Shown here one piece after another: positions 24,274 to 30,290 of a DNA stretch of 32,022 nucleotides. Numbering within the stretch: the stretch's first letter is position 1; each line of letters starts with the position of its first letter. The notes under the pieces are model-generated. The model was not told the origin of the DNA and did not search any database. It saw nothing but the letters and a program-made list of their open reading frames with translations. The DNA lies in the NCBI GenBank assembly GCA_000176735.1, contig ADBE01000132.1, positions 1-32,022 on the forward strand, in the 5' to 3' direction. The position numbers were made by a program, and so were the translations under genes. The DNA is from Neisseria polysaccharea ATCC 43768. GTDB lineage: Bacteria; Pseudomonadota; Gammaproteobacteria; Burkholderiales; Neisseriaceae.

Positions 24274-24971
24274 GCGCGCGCGAAAATATTTTGGCAAAAC
24301 TAAAAAAGCCGACGCATTGCCGATGGAAGAGCCTGCGGTTTTTGATTATTACCGTGAAATGGGTGTTTCTTGGAGCAGCGAAGTTGAGCGTCTGAAACAT
24401 TGGGCTGCCGCTATGCGTGCGGTCAAAACCGAAATTTATTGGGTGACCAAAACCGGCTGGCCGCAAGTATTCCGTCAAGCAGCTGAAGGCAAAGGTTTGA
24501 AAAAATATCCTGCTGCCGTTGGCGACCGAACACGGACAAATCGCCCGTGCCGCATTGGCGGGCAGCAATATCGAACCGATTGCTTTCGAGCGCGAAATCG
24601 ATACTTGGAAAACCGAGTTTTTCACAAACATTGATGCAGGCTTTAGCGGCTCGCAATGCGGCATCGCCCGTACCGGTACGCTGATGCTGTTTTCCAGCCC
24701 CGAAGAACCGCGTACTTTAAGCCTCGTTCCGCCCGTGCATTTCTGCCTGTTTGATACGGCAAAAATGTATAACGAATTTCACAACGCCGTTGAAGGTGAA
24801 AAACTGGTGGAAAACGGTATGCCGACCAATGTTTTCCTGATTTCCGGTCCGTCCAAAACCGCAGATATCCAACTGACGCTTGCTTACGGCGCGCACGGTC
24901 CGCGTGATTTGGTCATCCTCGCCATCCTGCCTGACCACATTTCCCCTGCCGATTTGGAGGAAAACGCATGA
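24270..24971 (+). pseudogene. lutC: LutC (LUD-domain lactate utilisation protein), two offsetting frameshifts
   Basis: From ATG 24270 the frame gives MSARENILAKLKK, then shifts: one A is missing in the run at 24302-24307. The correct sequence (ADALPMEEPAVFDYYREMGV...) continues one frame over until the A-run at 24500-24505, which has one A too many. From there the original frame resumes (NILLPLATEHGQIARAALAG) to the stop at 24969-24971. Between the two sites the start frame meets TGA at 24393-24395, so no full-length LutC can be made as written. The LUD motifs are intact: GIARTGTLMLFSS and GPSKTADIQL...AHGPRDLVI. The repaired length of about 233 aa is normal. Both errors being single A changes also fits sequencing error. 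Confidence 0.8.
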
Positions 24972-26422
24972 CTACGCAAACCATCAAGTTCCACATGAAG
25001 CCGGAAACTTTCAAACAAAACGCCGCAATTTCCCTTCAAGACAAGCCTTTGCGCAAAAGCCTGCGTACCGCGATGGATATGCTGATGACCAAACGCAAAG
25101 CCGTTTTGACCGACGAAGAAGAGCTGCAAAGCTTGCGCGATTTGTGCGAACACGTCCGTCAGCGTTCATTGTCCAAATTGCCTGCCCTGCTGGAGCAGCT
25201 GGAAGAAAATCTGACTAAGTTGGGCGTAAAAGTACACTGGGCGGAAACACCGGCCGAAGCCTGCGAAATCATCCACGACATCATTACTGCCAAAAACGGC
25301 AAGCTGATGGTCAAAGGCAAATCGATGGTCAGCGAGGAAATCGAGCTAAACCATTATCTTGAAGCAAAAGGCATTAAAGCGGTAGAAAGCGACTTGGGCG
25401 AATTTATCGTCCAAATGGCAGGCGAAAAACCGACCCATATCGTGATGCCTGCTATCCACAAAACCAAAGAACAGGTTAGCGAACTTTTCCACCAAAACCT
25501 CGGTACGCCGCTGACAGACGATGTAGACCAACTGACCGGCTTTGCCCGCAAAGCCCTGCGCGATATTTACAGCACTGCCGATGTCGGCTTGAGCGGCGTA
25601 AACTTTGCCGTTGCCGAAACGGGCACGCTGTGTTTGGTCGAAAACGAAGGCAACGGTCGCTTGAGTACCACCGTTCCGCCCGTGCATATCGCCATTACCG
25701 GCATTGAAAAAGTAGTTGCCAAGCTGTCGGATATTCCACCCTTGTACAGTCTGCTGCCGCGTTCTGCCATCGGTCAGAACATCACAACCTATTTCAATAT
25801 GATTACCGGCCCGCGCCGCAGTGAGGAATTAGACGGCCCGCAGGAAATGCACTTGGTTCTGCTCGACAACGGCCGCAGCCAGGCTTATGCCGAAGACCAA
25901 ATGCGCCGCACCCTGCAATGTATCCGTTGCGGCGCGTGTATGAACCATTGCCCGGTTTATACACGCATCGGCGGCGCGGCATACGGCACAACCTATCCCG
26001 GTCCGATTGGCGAGATTATTTCCCCGCACCTGTTGGGTCTTGATGCCACCCGCGACCTGCCGACCGCCTGCACGATGTGCGGCGCGTGCGTGGAAGTTTG
26101 TCCGGTACGCATCCCGATTACCGAACAAATGCAGCGTTTGCGCGTTGAAGCGCAACGTTCGCCGACCGAAACTGTGCCGCACCCCATCCGGGGGCAAGGC
26201 GCATCGCATACCTTCGGTGAACAAATGGCGTGGCGCACATTCAACGGTATTTTCAGCGGCAGCAAAACCTACCGCGCCTTCGGTTGGGCGGCCACCAAGT
26301 TCCGCAACCTGACCCCGCGCAAACAGTTGGGTTGGACGCAAAACCGCGTACCGATGAAACCGGCGAAGAAAACCCTGCACGAACTGATGGCGGAAAAAAT
26401 GCGCCAAAAAGAAAAAGCATAA
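24968..26422 (+). CDS. lutB: Lactate utilisation iron-sulfur protein LutB
   Basis: 484 aa. An N-terminal LUD domain (MVKGKSMVSEEIELNHYLEA region to about 290, with GVNFAVAETGTLCLVENEGN) and two [4Fe-4S] ferredoxin motifs, CIRCGACMNHCPVYTRIGG (from C318) and CTMCGACVEVCPVRIP (from C368), then a C-terminal DUF3390-type tail. It passes electrons from lactate oxidation. The ATG overlaps the lutC stop (ATGA), so LutB synthesis probably depends on ribosomes finishing lutC; the frameshifts there may lower it. The operon ends in a DUS-pair terminator. Confidence 0.94.
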   Translation: MTTQTIKFHMKPETFKQNAAISLQDKPLRKSLRTAMDMLMTKRKAVLTDEEELQSLRDLCEHVRQRSLSKLPALLEQLEENLTKLGVKVHWAETPAEACEIIHDIITAKNGKLMVKGKSMVSEEIELNHYLEAKGIKAVESDLGEFIVQMAGEKPTHIVMPAIHKTKEQVSELFHQNLGTPLTDDVDQLTGFARKALRDIYSTADVGLSGVNFAVAETGTLCLVENEGNGRLSTTVPPVHIAITGIEKVVAKLSDIPPLYSLLPRSAIGQNITTYFNMITGPRRSEELDGPQEMHLVLLDNGRSQAYAEDQMRRTLQCIRCGACMNHCPVYTRIGGAAYGTTYPGPIGEIISPHLLGLDATRDLPTACTMCGACVEVCPVRIPITEQMQRLRVEAQRSPTETVPHPIRGQGASHTFGEQMAWRTFNGIFSGSKTYRAFGWAATKFRNLTPRKQLGWTQNRVPMKPAKKTLHELMAEKMRQKEKA

Positions 26423-26437
26423 GCGATTGTGTATGAA

Positions 26438-26466
26438 ATGCCGTCTGAAACGGTTTCAGACGGCAT
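26438..26466 (+). terminator. DUS-pair terminator of the lut operon
   Basis: ATGCCGTCTGAA (26438-26449), CGGTT loop, TTCAGACGGCAT (26455-26466), 16 bases after the lutB stop. Confidence 0.82.
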
Positions 26467-26552
26467 TTGCTTGGTTATTCAGCTTTGAATTTTGGGTCGG
26501 CTTCCGACAGCCGTAGGGCGGCATTGCCATGCCGCCGTTCAAACCCTTGCAT

Positions 26553-26888
26553 TTACACCTCCAACAGTTTCAGTGCGGCGGCTTTGATGGCTTCAAAAGA
26601 CAAATCTACCGCCTTTTCCTTCAACAGGCTGCGGATGCACCGCCAAGCCGTATCGCTGCGGATGGAAGCGAGAAACTCATGCCCCGCCCACGTCAGGCGG
26701 ATTCTGTAACAGGCAAACCCATTGCCCTGCTGATCGCGGTTGCATTTGTCCGCAATCAGTCCGTCCTGTATCAAGAGGCACAGATGATATGCGGCTTCTT
26801 CCTTTGTCCAACCTTCGATACAGGTGGAAACGATCCAGCGGTCGGGGTTGGGTTCATTTTCCAATTCGGTCAGGATATGGCGTATCAA
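26553..26888 (-). CDS. DUF2513-family protein, usual start codon missing
   Basis: 111 aa from TTG 26888. It contains IRHILTELENEPNPD, GWTKEEAAYHLCLLIQDGLI and GFACYRIRLTWAGHEFLASI, the pattern of DUF2513, a winged-helix-like protein often seen in phages. The family normally starts MKRDxDLIR; here codons for KRDWDLIRH are present upstream, but the position of the Met is GTA (26904-26906), preceded by a stop two codons earlier and by AAGGAT as ribosome site. So either the start mutated and the gene is dead or weak, or it begins at TTG with loss of seven residues. Codon use is normal for the genome. Function unknown. Confidence 0.6.
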   Translation of the reverse strand: MIRHILTELENEPNPDRWIVSTCIEGWTKEEAAYHLCLLIQDGLIADKCNRDQQGNGFACYRIRLTWAGHEFLASIRSDTAWRCIRSLLKEKAVDLSFEAIKAAALKLLEV

Positions 26889-26930
26889 ATCCCAGTCGCG
26901 TTTTACTTTTTATCCTTGAAGATGTTTTAA

Positions 26931-26959
26931 AGGCCGTCTGAAACGGTTTCAGACGGCCT
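26931..26959. terminator. AG-DUS inverted pair
   Basis: AGGCCGTCTGAA (26931-26942) and TTCAGACGGCCT (26948-26959), flanked by TTTTAAA and TTTTA. A different DUS dialect from the ATGCCGTCTGAA that dominates the window. Confidence 0.8.
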
Positions 26960-27052
26960 TTTAGTTATGCGGATTTTAATCCCAGGTCTGCTTCCGGAGC
27001 GGTTTTCAAATCGGACTTGTACGGTTTGACTCACTCGGACTTTTCAGCCGCC

Positions 27053-27370
27053 TCAAGTATCCATTTGCACATACGGACGAGGACAAATCCTCAATCGAAA
27101 ATACGCTGCCCACAACTCGCTCTGCATCTGCTCGGCTGCCTTCCTGTCAATTCCAGCCGAGCGTGGATACAGATAATCCAACAATTCGGACGGGGCGGTT
27201 TTCCTACTTAAAAATACTTTTATTTCTCGGCTGACATACAGTTCAGACGGTATGACCTACTCCGATATTTTTATCAATAAGCGGACTTTATCCCACTGTT
27301 CTTGCGGCAATGATAACACATACCGCAACAATGTCTTTGCAGTATTATCCCACCGCCCGGTTGATTTCAT
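27053..27370 (-). pseudogene. Small ORF interrupted by an in-frame TAG
   Basis: ATG 27370 reads MKSTGRWDNTAKTLLRYVLS then LPQEQWDKVRLLIKISE and a TAG (27257-27259). The same frame then continues without break for 67 codons (IPSELYVSREIKVF..., SELLDYLYPRSAGIDRKAAE, AYFRLRICPRPYVQMD) to TGA at 27053. The amino-acid composition on both sides of the TAG looks protein-like, so this seems to be a gene of about 105 codons broken by one nonsense change. No Shine-Dalgarno and no family recognised. A near-DUS (one mismatch) is read as IPSE. Confidence 0.35.
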
Positions 27371-27632
27371 ACCGGCATATATAGGCGCAATTCATACGGG
27401 CGGGCGCATACATGGGGGGAACTGCAACAGGGCGCGTGTTTGCGGATAGCTTGTGTAAGCACAAAAGTGTGTAACAGCCTGATAATTGGCTGGAAGCTTG
27501 CAGCTTTTTGTATTGCCGATTTGTCGGCAGTAATGTTGGCTTTGGCATTTTCTTCTGTTTTAAGGTAACTTGTGGCAAGCTTCCCCTATAAATGATGAAA
27601 ATTCAGGTATAGCCCGTCGTATCCGAGGCAAC
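27371..27632. other. Intergenic stretch, nothing assigned
   Basis: Between the broken small ORF and the tmRNA-type terminator. Short ORFs on both strands have no ribosome sites and no recognisable sequence. I see no gene. Confidence 0.4.
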
Positions 27633-27666
27633 AAAAAAGCCTTGAAATGTTGAATTTCAAGGCTTT
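27633..27666 (-). terminator. Rho-independent terminator, probably once of ssrA
   Basis: AAAGCCTTGAAAT (27636-27648), loop GTTGA, exact complement (27654-27666). On the minus strand it is followed by TTTTTT. No coding gene reads into it. The sequence immediately upstream on that strand is the tmRNA 3' end at 27701-27721, so it is best explained as the original tmRNA terminator. Confidence 0.75.
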
Positions 27667-27700
27667 ATGCGTATTTCAGGATACTGCTGAAAACAGGGTA

Positions 27701-27721
27701 TGGTGGAGGCGGGGGGAATCG
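27701..27721 (-). other. Attachment-site candidate: 21-bp copy of the tmRNA 3' end
   Basis: Read on the minus strand it is CGATTCCCCCC-GCCTCCACCA: the T-arm distal strand, acceptor strand and CCA of the neisserial tmRNA as I remember it (GGGGGTTCGATTCCCCCC...). The sequence to the right is not tmRNA and starts the AT-rich element, so only the 3' tip is present. This is the signature of integration into the 3' end of ssrA. The rest of ssrA should lie at the other end of the element, beyond 32022. Confidence 0.65.
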
Positions 27722-27773
27722 TACTTTAAACTTAACTCATTGATTTAAATATAATCATGTTTTTGTTTCTGGT

Positions 27774-27797
27774 AAAAGTTACCCCAAAAGTTACCCC
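27774..27797 (+). repeat. Tandem 12-bp repeat beside the attachment site
   Basis: AAAAGTTACCCC occurs twice without gap (27774-27785, 27786-27797), 53 bases inside the element end. Position and form suit arm-type binding sites of a tyrosine integrase or its excisionase (inference). The rest of 27722-28105 has no gene; an inverted repeat AACACCAGC/GCTGGTGTT occurs at about 27931-27969. Confidence 0.6.
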
Positions 27798-28109
27798 ATA
27801 ACTTAAAGGTAGGGGTATTTTTTTGCACTATTTACCCTTTGTCAGATTGTCAGTTTAAGCCGTTTGTTTGGCGTGGGCAAAGACATTTTTTTTGGTATTT
27901 CTGCCAAGCTGTGAAATATGGTTTGATTGCAACACCAGCAATTACGCGCCATCTTGTGGGCTGGTGTTTGCCTTAAGGGGTATTTCAGTGTTTCCAGTTG
28001 TTAAGCAAAATTTAATAACTGCCATATTGCCGCCATGTGGTATCTGAAAAACGGCAAAAAAAACGGCAAGCGGCTTTTTGTGCCGGTCAGTTTCTGCACG
28101 GCATGGAAA

Positions 28110-28130
28110 AGCCGCCTTATTTCGGCGGCT
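28110..28130 (-). terminator. Terminator of the toxin-antitoxin operon
   Basis: AGCCGCC (28110-28116), loop, GGCGGCT (28124-28130), followed on the minus strand by TTTTCC. It lies 34 bases past the antitoxin stop. Confidence 0.7.
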
Positions 28131-28163
28131 CTGCATGGTTTAAGATTAACCCTATACAATCGG

Positions 28164-28475
28164 CTATGCGATGGCTTCAATACCCTTGTTTTTGACGATG
28201 GTAAGCAGTTTCAACGCCGCGCCGCTTGGCTTTTTAACACCCCGCTCCCATGCTGAAACATGGTTTTTCCCCACGTTGAGGTAGATAGCAAAGGCGGCTT
28301 GTGATAGTGCCTCTTTCTCTCTGATTGCCTTAATATCTTCGCCGTTTAACGGCTTGATTTCTGTCAGACATGATTTATCAAAATCGCGCATGGTCTTTTT
28401 ATCGATTGCGCCGATGTCGTGCAATGCGCTTGCTATGCTGTGGATGCTCTCACTTACGGGGCTTTTGTATTTCAT
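28164..28475 (-). CDS. HTH antitoxin of a RelE-type toxin-antitoxin pair
   Basis: 103 aa. The C-terminal half is an XRE-like helix-turn-helix (EALSQAAFAIYLNVGKNHVS then AWERGVKKPSGAALKLL, about residues 55-92), the N-terminal half a probable toxin-binding arm. Its ATG overlaps the toxin stop by 4 bases (ATGA), giving translational coupling. The toxin-first order is that of HigBA-type modules. The protein would neutralise the toxin and repress the shared promoter at 28869-28897. Located at the left end of an integrated element, where such pairs help keep the element in the host (inference). Confidence 0.85.
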   Translation of the reverse strand: MKYKSPVSESIHSIASALHDIGAIDKKTMRDFDKSCLTEIKPLNGEDIKAIREKEALSQAAFAIYLNVGKNHVSAWERGVKKPSGAALKLLTIVKNKGIEAIA

Positions 28476-28840
28476 GATTCTATCTCCGTTAATTGCTTTT
28501 TCTGTTTCAGGCTCTCTATCTGCCCGTCGTTCAATGACTGGCTTTCCGCTGCCAATGCTTTAAAGAAAATCGTTTCTTGCACGCTGATGTTTTCTTGCTC
28601 TGACTTTGCGAAGCCATGCGCAAAAAAAGCCTTATCCCCGCGTTTGAATAGAATAATGCTCCTATATCCGCCGCGTCTGCCTTGCCCTTGCCGCGCTATG
28701 CGCTGCTTAATCACGCCGCCGCCAAGGTCTGCGTCTATCAGCCCGTTATCAGCCCGCTCTACCGCTTCCAGCAGCTCGGAATCACTGATTTTATGTTTCT
28801 TGGCAAATTTTTCAAAAGCTCGGTATTTGTAAATCTTCAT
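28472..28840 (-). CDS. RelE/ParE-superfamily toxin
   Basis: 122 aa. MKIYKYRAFEKFAKKHKISD, then the conserved IKQRIARQGQGRRGGYRSII and LFKRGDKAFFAHGFAKSEQE. The basic core with RGGYRS-I and F-x-HGFAKSEQ-NIS matches the RelE-like (DUF1044-type) mRNA interferase group. The C-terminal helix (ALAAESQSLNDGQIESLKQK) probably contacts the antitoxin. First gene of the operon with promoter TTGCCG-17-TATAAT. All motif residues seem present, so the toxin is likely active. Family call is good; mode of action is by family. Confidence 0.85.
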   Translation of the reverse strand: MKIYKYRAFEKFAKKHKISDSELLEAVERADNGLIDADLGGGVIKQRIARQGQGRRGGYRSIILFKRGDKAFFAHGFAKSEQENISVQETIFFKALAAESQSLNDGQIESLKQKKQLTEIES

Positions 28841-28868
28841 TTTCTACTGCTTTCGTATCACGCTAAGG

Positions 28869-28897
28869 ATTATATACAGTAGAACAAAACACGGCAA
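28869..28897 (-). promoter_or_regulatory. Promoter of the toxin-antitoxin operon
   Basis: On the minus strand TTGCCG (28897-28892), 17-base spacer, TATAAT (28874-28869), 28 bases before the toxin ATG. Confidence 0.65.
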
Positions 28898-29118
28898 GCC
28901 GCCTTTTTTATACACCGCAATTTCTGCGTTTGTGCCGTCTGAAACACCAGCGGCTAACTTGATTATTTTTTAATCAATCGCTTCCAATGGCTCAAATTTG
29001 CGTTTTTAGAGCGTTTTGCCGCCTGCCTATGCCGTGGATATATCCAAGCGGTTTAACCGCCATTACTGCTCAAATTTGGTGCGTTTCCGTGCGTTTTGGC
29101 TTTGTGTGGGTGTGAAAA
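28898..29118. other. Intergenic region of the element
   Basis: No gene. It holds a near-DUS (GTGCCGTCTGAA, about 28935) and two similar CTCAAATTTG-GCGTTT sequences (about 28993 and 29070) that may be a degenerate direct repeat. Confidence 0.45.
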
Positions 29119-29147
29119 ATCCCCGTGCCTGTCGGTCATGCGGGGAT
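29119..29147 (-). terminator. Terminator of the HigA-type gene
   Basis: ATCCCCG (29119-29125) and CGGGGAT (29141-29147), followed on the minus strand by TTTTT. Confidence 0.7.
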
Positions 29148-29165
29148 GTTTTCGGCGGCTTTCCG

Positions 29166-29483
29166 CTATGCTCTGATATTCAGTTCGGCGGTCTTCCCCG
29201 TCTTGGCAAGCATGGTTAACAGTGCGTCTATCGTGAACTTGCTGATTTTTCCGTTTACCAAGTCGGAAACACGGGGGCGGCTGGTGTTGAAGATTTCCGC
29301 CGCCTGCTCCTGTTTCAAGTTCCGCTCTTTTATCCATTCGCTGACGCTTTCGGCGAGCTGTAACTTGGTTCTGATAATCATATCGCTATGTGCCTTAAGT
29401 TTGGCGGCTTCATCGGCGGAAAATCCTAAATCAGCAAAAACATTGCCACCAACAGGCGTAATATGCGTGGTTTTTGATGTCAT
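29166..29483 (-). CDS. HigA-type XRE antitoxin/regulator
   Basis: 105 aa. N-terminus HITPVGGNVFADLGFSADEA is the hallmark of antitoxins paired with phage Gp49-like HigB toxins. The helix-turn-helix follows (LKQEQAAEIFNTSRPRVSDL, about 56-75). AGGAG lies 10 bases before the ATG. The start overlaps the stop of a 34-codon ORF (ATGA) that seems to be a reduced toxin gene, so this antitoxin is probably an orphan acting as a regulator. It may also still bind related toxins (inference). Confidence 0.82.
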   Translation of the reverse strand: MTSKTTHITPVGGNVFADLGFSADEAAKLKAHSDMIIRTKLQLAESVSEWIKERNLKQEQAAEIFNTSRPRVSDLVNGKISKFTIDALLTMLAKTGKTAELNIRA

Positions 29484-29584
29484 TTTGCTATCTCCTGTAT
29501 CAATGCCCTATATTGGCTCAAGGGGGAATGCTTAAGGTCTTCCAGTGATGTATCACGCCATTCTATGGGCTTTTCTTTGTTCAT
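29480..29584 (-). pseudogene. 34-codon stub of a HigB (Gp49-like) toxin
   Basis: ATG 29584 reads MNKEKPIEWRDTSLEDLKHS and ends RALIQEIAK, overlapping the antitoxin ATG by 4 bases. The N-terminus (PIEWRDTSLEDLK) resembles the start of Gp49-like HigB toxins (xxEWxGSSLxDL). The remaining 80 or so residues with the catalytic basic core are absent. An internal deletion that preserved the coupled stop/start is the simplest explanation. It may still be translated as a leader peptide that couples to the antitoxin. Confidence 0.45.
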
Positions 29585-29659
29585 GTATCAAAATTTATAC
29601 AAATAAGCAGCAAGGGGCAAGAATAAAAACCGTATATATACAAAAAAACGCAAAAATCG

Positions 29660-29917
29660 TTTGTTACCTTTGTTACCAATGGCTGAAAGCCTTGCCAGTC
29701 ATGGCTTTCACGGTAACAAAATACATATCTTAACCTTGTTACCGTTTGTTACCGCCTCTGTTTTTTGGATGTAACCATATGAATATAAAGGGGTAACAAA
29801 TGGTAACAAATCGGTAACAAGTAAATTTATGTTCATTTGTTACCGTTTTTTCTTTATTTTTATATTGATATTCATATAGTTATAAATGTTAAGTTTTGTG
29901 GTAACAAAGGTAACAAA
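29660..29917. repeat. Iteron-like cluster of the 9-mer GGTAACAAA (11 copies)
   Basis: TTTGTTACC at 29660, 29669, 29745 and 29836, with CTTGTTACC at 29735; GGTAACAAA at 29712, 29792, 29802, 29900 and 29909, and GGTAACAAG at 29813. Pairs at 29660/29669 and 29900/29909 are exact tandems; 29792 and 29802 are 10 bases apart, one helical turn. The stretch is strongly AT-rich and noncoding, between the DUF927 gene and the HigA-type operon. It suits a replication-initiator or multi-site regulator region (inference). Confidence 0.75.
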
Positions 29918-30048
29918 TGATTTTGCCTCGCGCATAGGGTTTTATTTACGCGCGCGCGTATTGGTCTTGAAATTATTTATCCCTCGCCTGTCTTTGTTGG
30001 TCATGGCGGAAATAGGGCGTAATTGCGCTGTAAGCGCGTTTTGCTTTT

Positions 30049-30075
30049 GGGTAGGTGGGGTAGGATAGGGTAGGG
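30049..30075 (+). other. G-quadruplex motif
   Basis: GGG (30049-30051), GGGG (30057-30060), GGG (30068-30070), GGG (30073-30075) with loops of 5, 7 and 2 bases, fitting the G3-N1-7 rule. It lies in the noncoding stretch (29918-30158) between the iteron-like cluster and the DUF927 terminator; the rest of that stretch shows no gene. Confidence 0.55.
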
Positions 30076-30163
30076 TGTGAATGGCTCTAATTTTTGAGAT
30101 TTAGGGGCTTCCTGTCGATTTTATGCTTTCTTGGTTGGTCTGCTTGATGTTTGGACGTAAAAA

Positions 30164-30193
30164 AAGCCCGCCTGTATCGATCATGGCGGGCTT
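30164..30193 (-). terminator. Terminator of the DUF927 gene
   Basis: AAGCCCGCC (30164-30172) and GGCGGGCTT (30185-30193), followed on the minus strand by TTTTTTT. It lies 35 bases past the second stop codon (30228), not right after the first (30291), which supports the longer original gene. Confidence 0.8.
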
Positions 30194-30290
30194 GGTTAGT
30201 ATTTTGGAACTAACCCCATGCAAACGGTCAGTCGTCCAGTTCCATATCGGGGGTCAGCACATGAAACCAGCCGTTACCTTTCCTCTGGTG

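Noticed and set aside
27252-27578. Two overlapping short ORFs on opposite strands
   Set aside because: Neither has a ribosome site or a recognisable pattern; the minus-strand frame ending at 27053 reads more like protein.
28035-28256. 73-codon plus-strand ORF MWYLKNGKKNG...
   Set aside because: Overlaps the antitoxin 3' end and its terminator on the other strand; considered as an integrase start but no integrase motif appears in any frame.
29660-29917. Possible CRISPR array
   Set aside because: The repeated unit is only 9 bases, in both orientations, with irregular spacing and no spacers of constant length.
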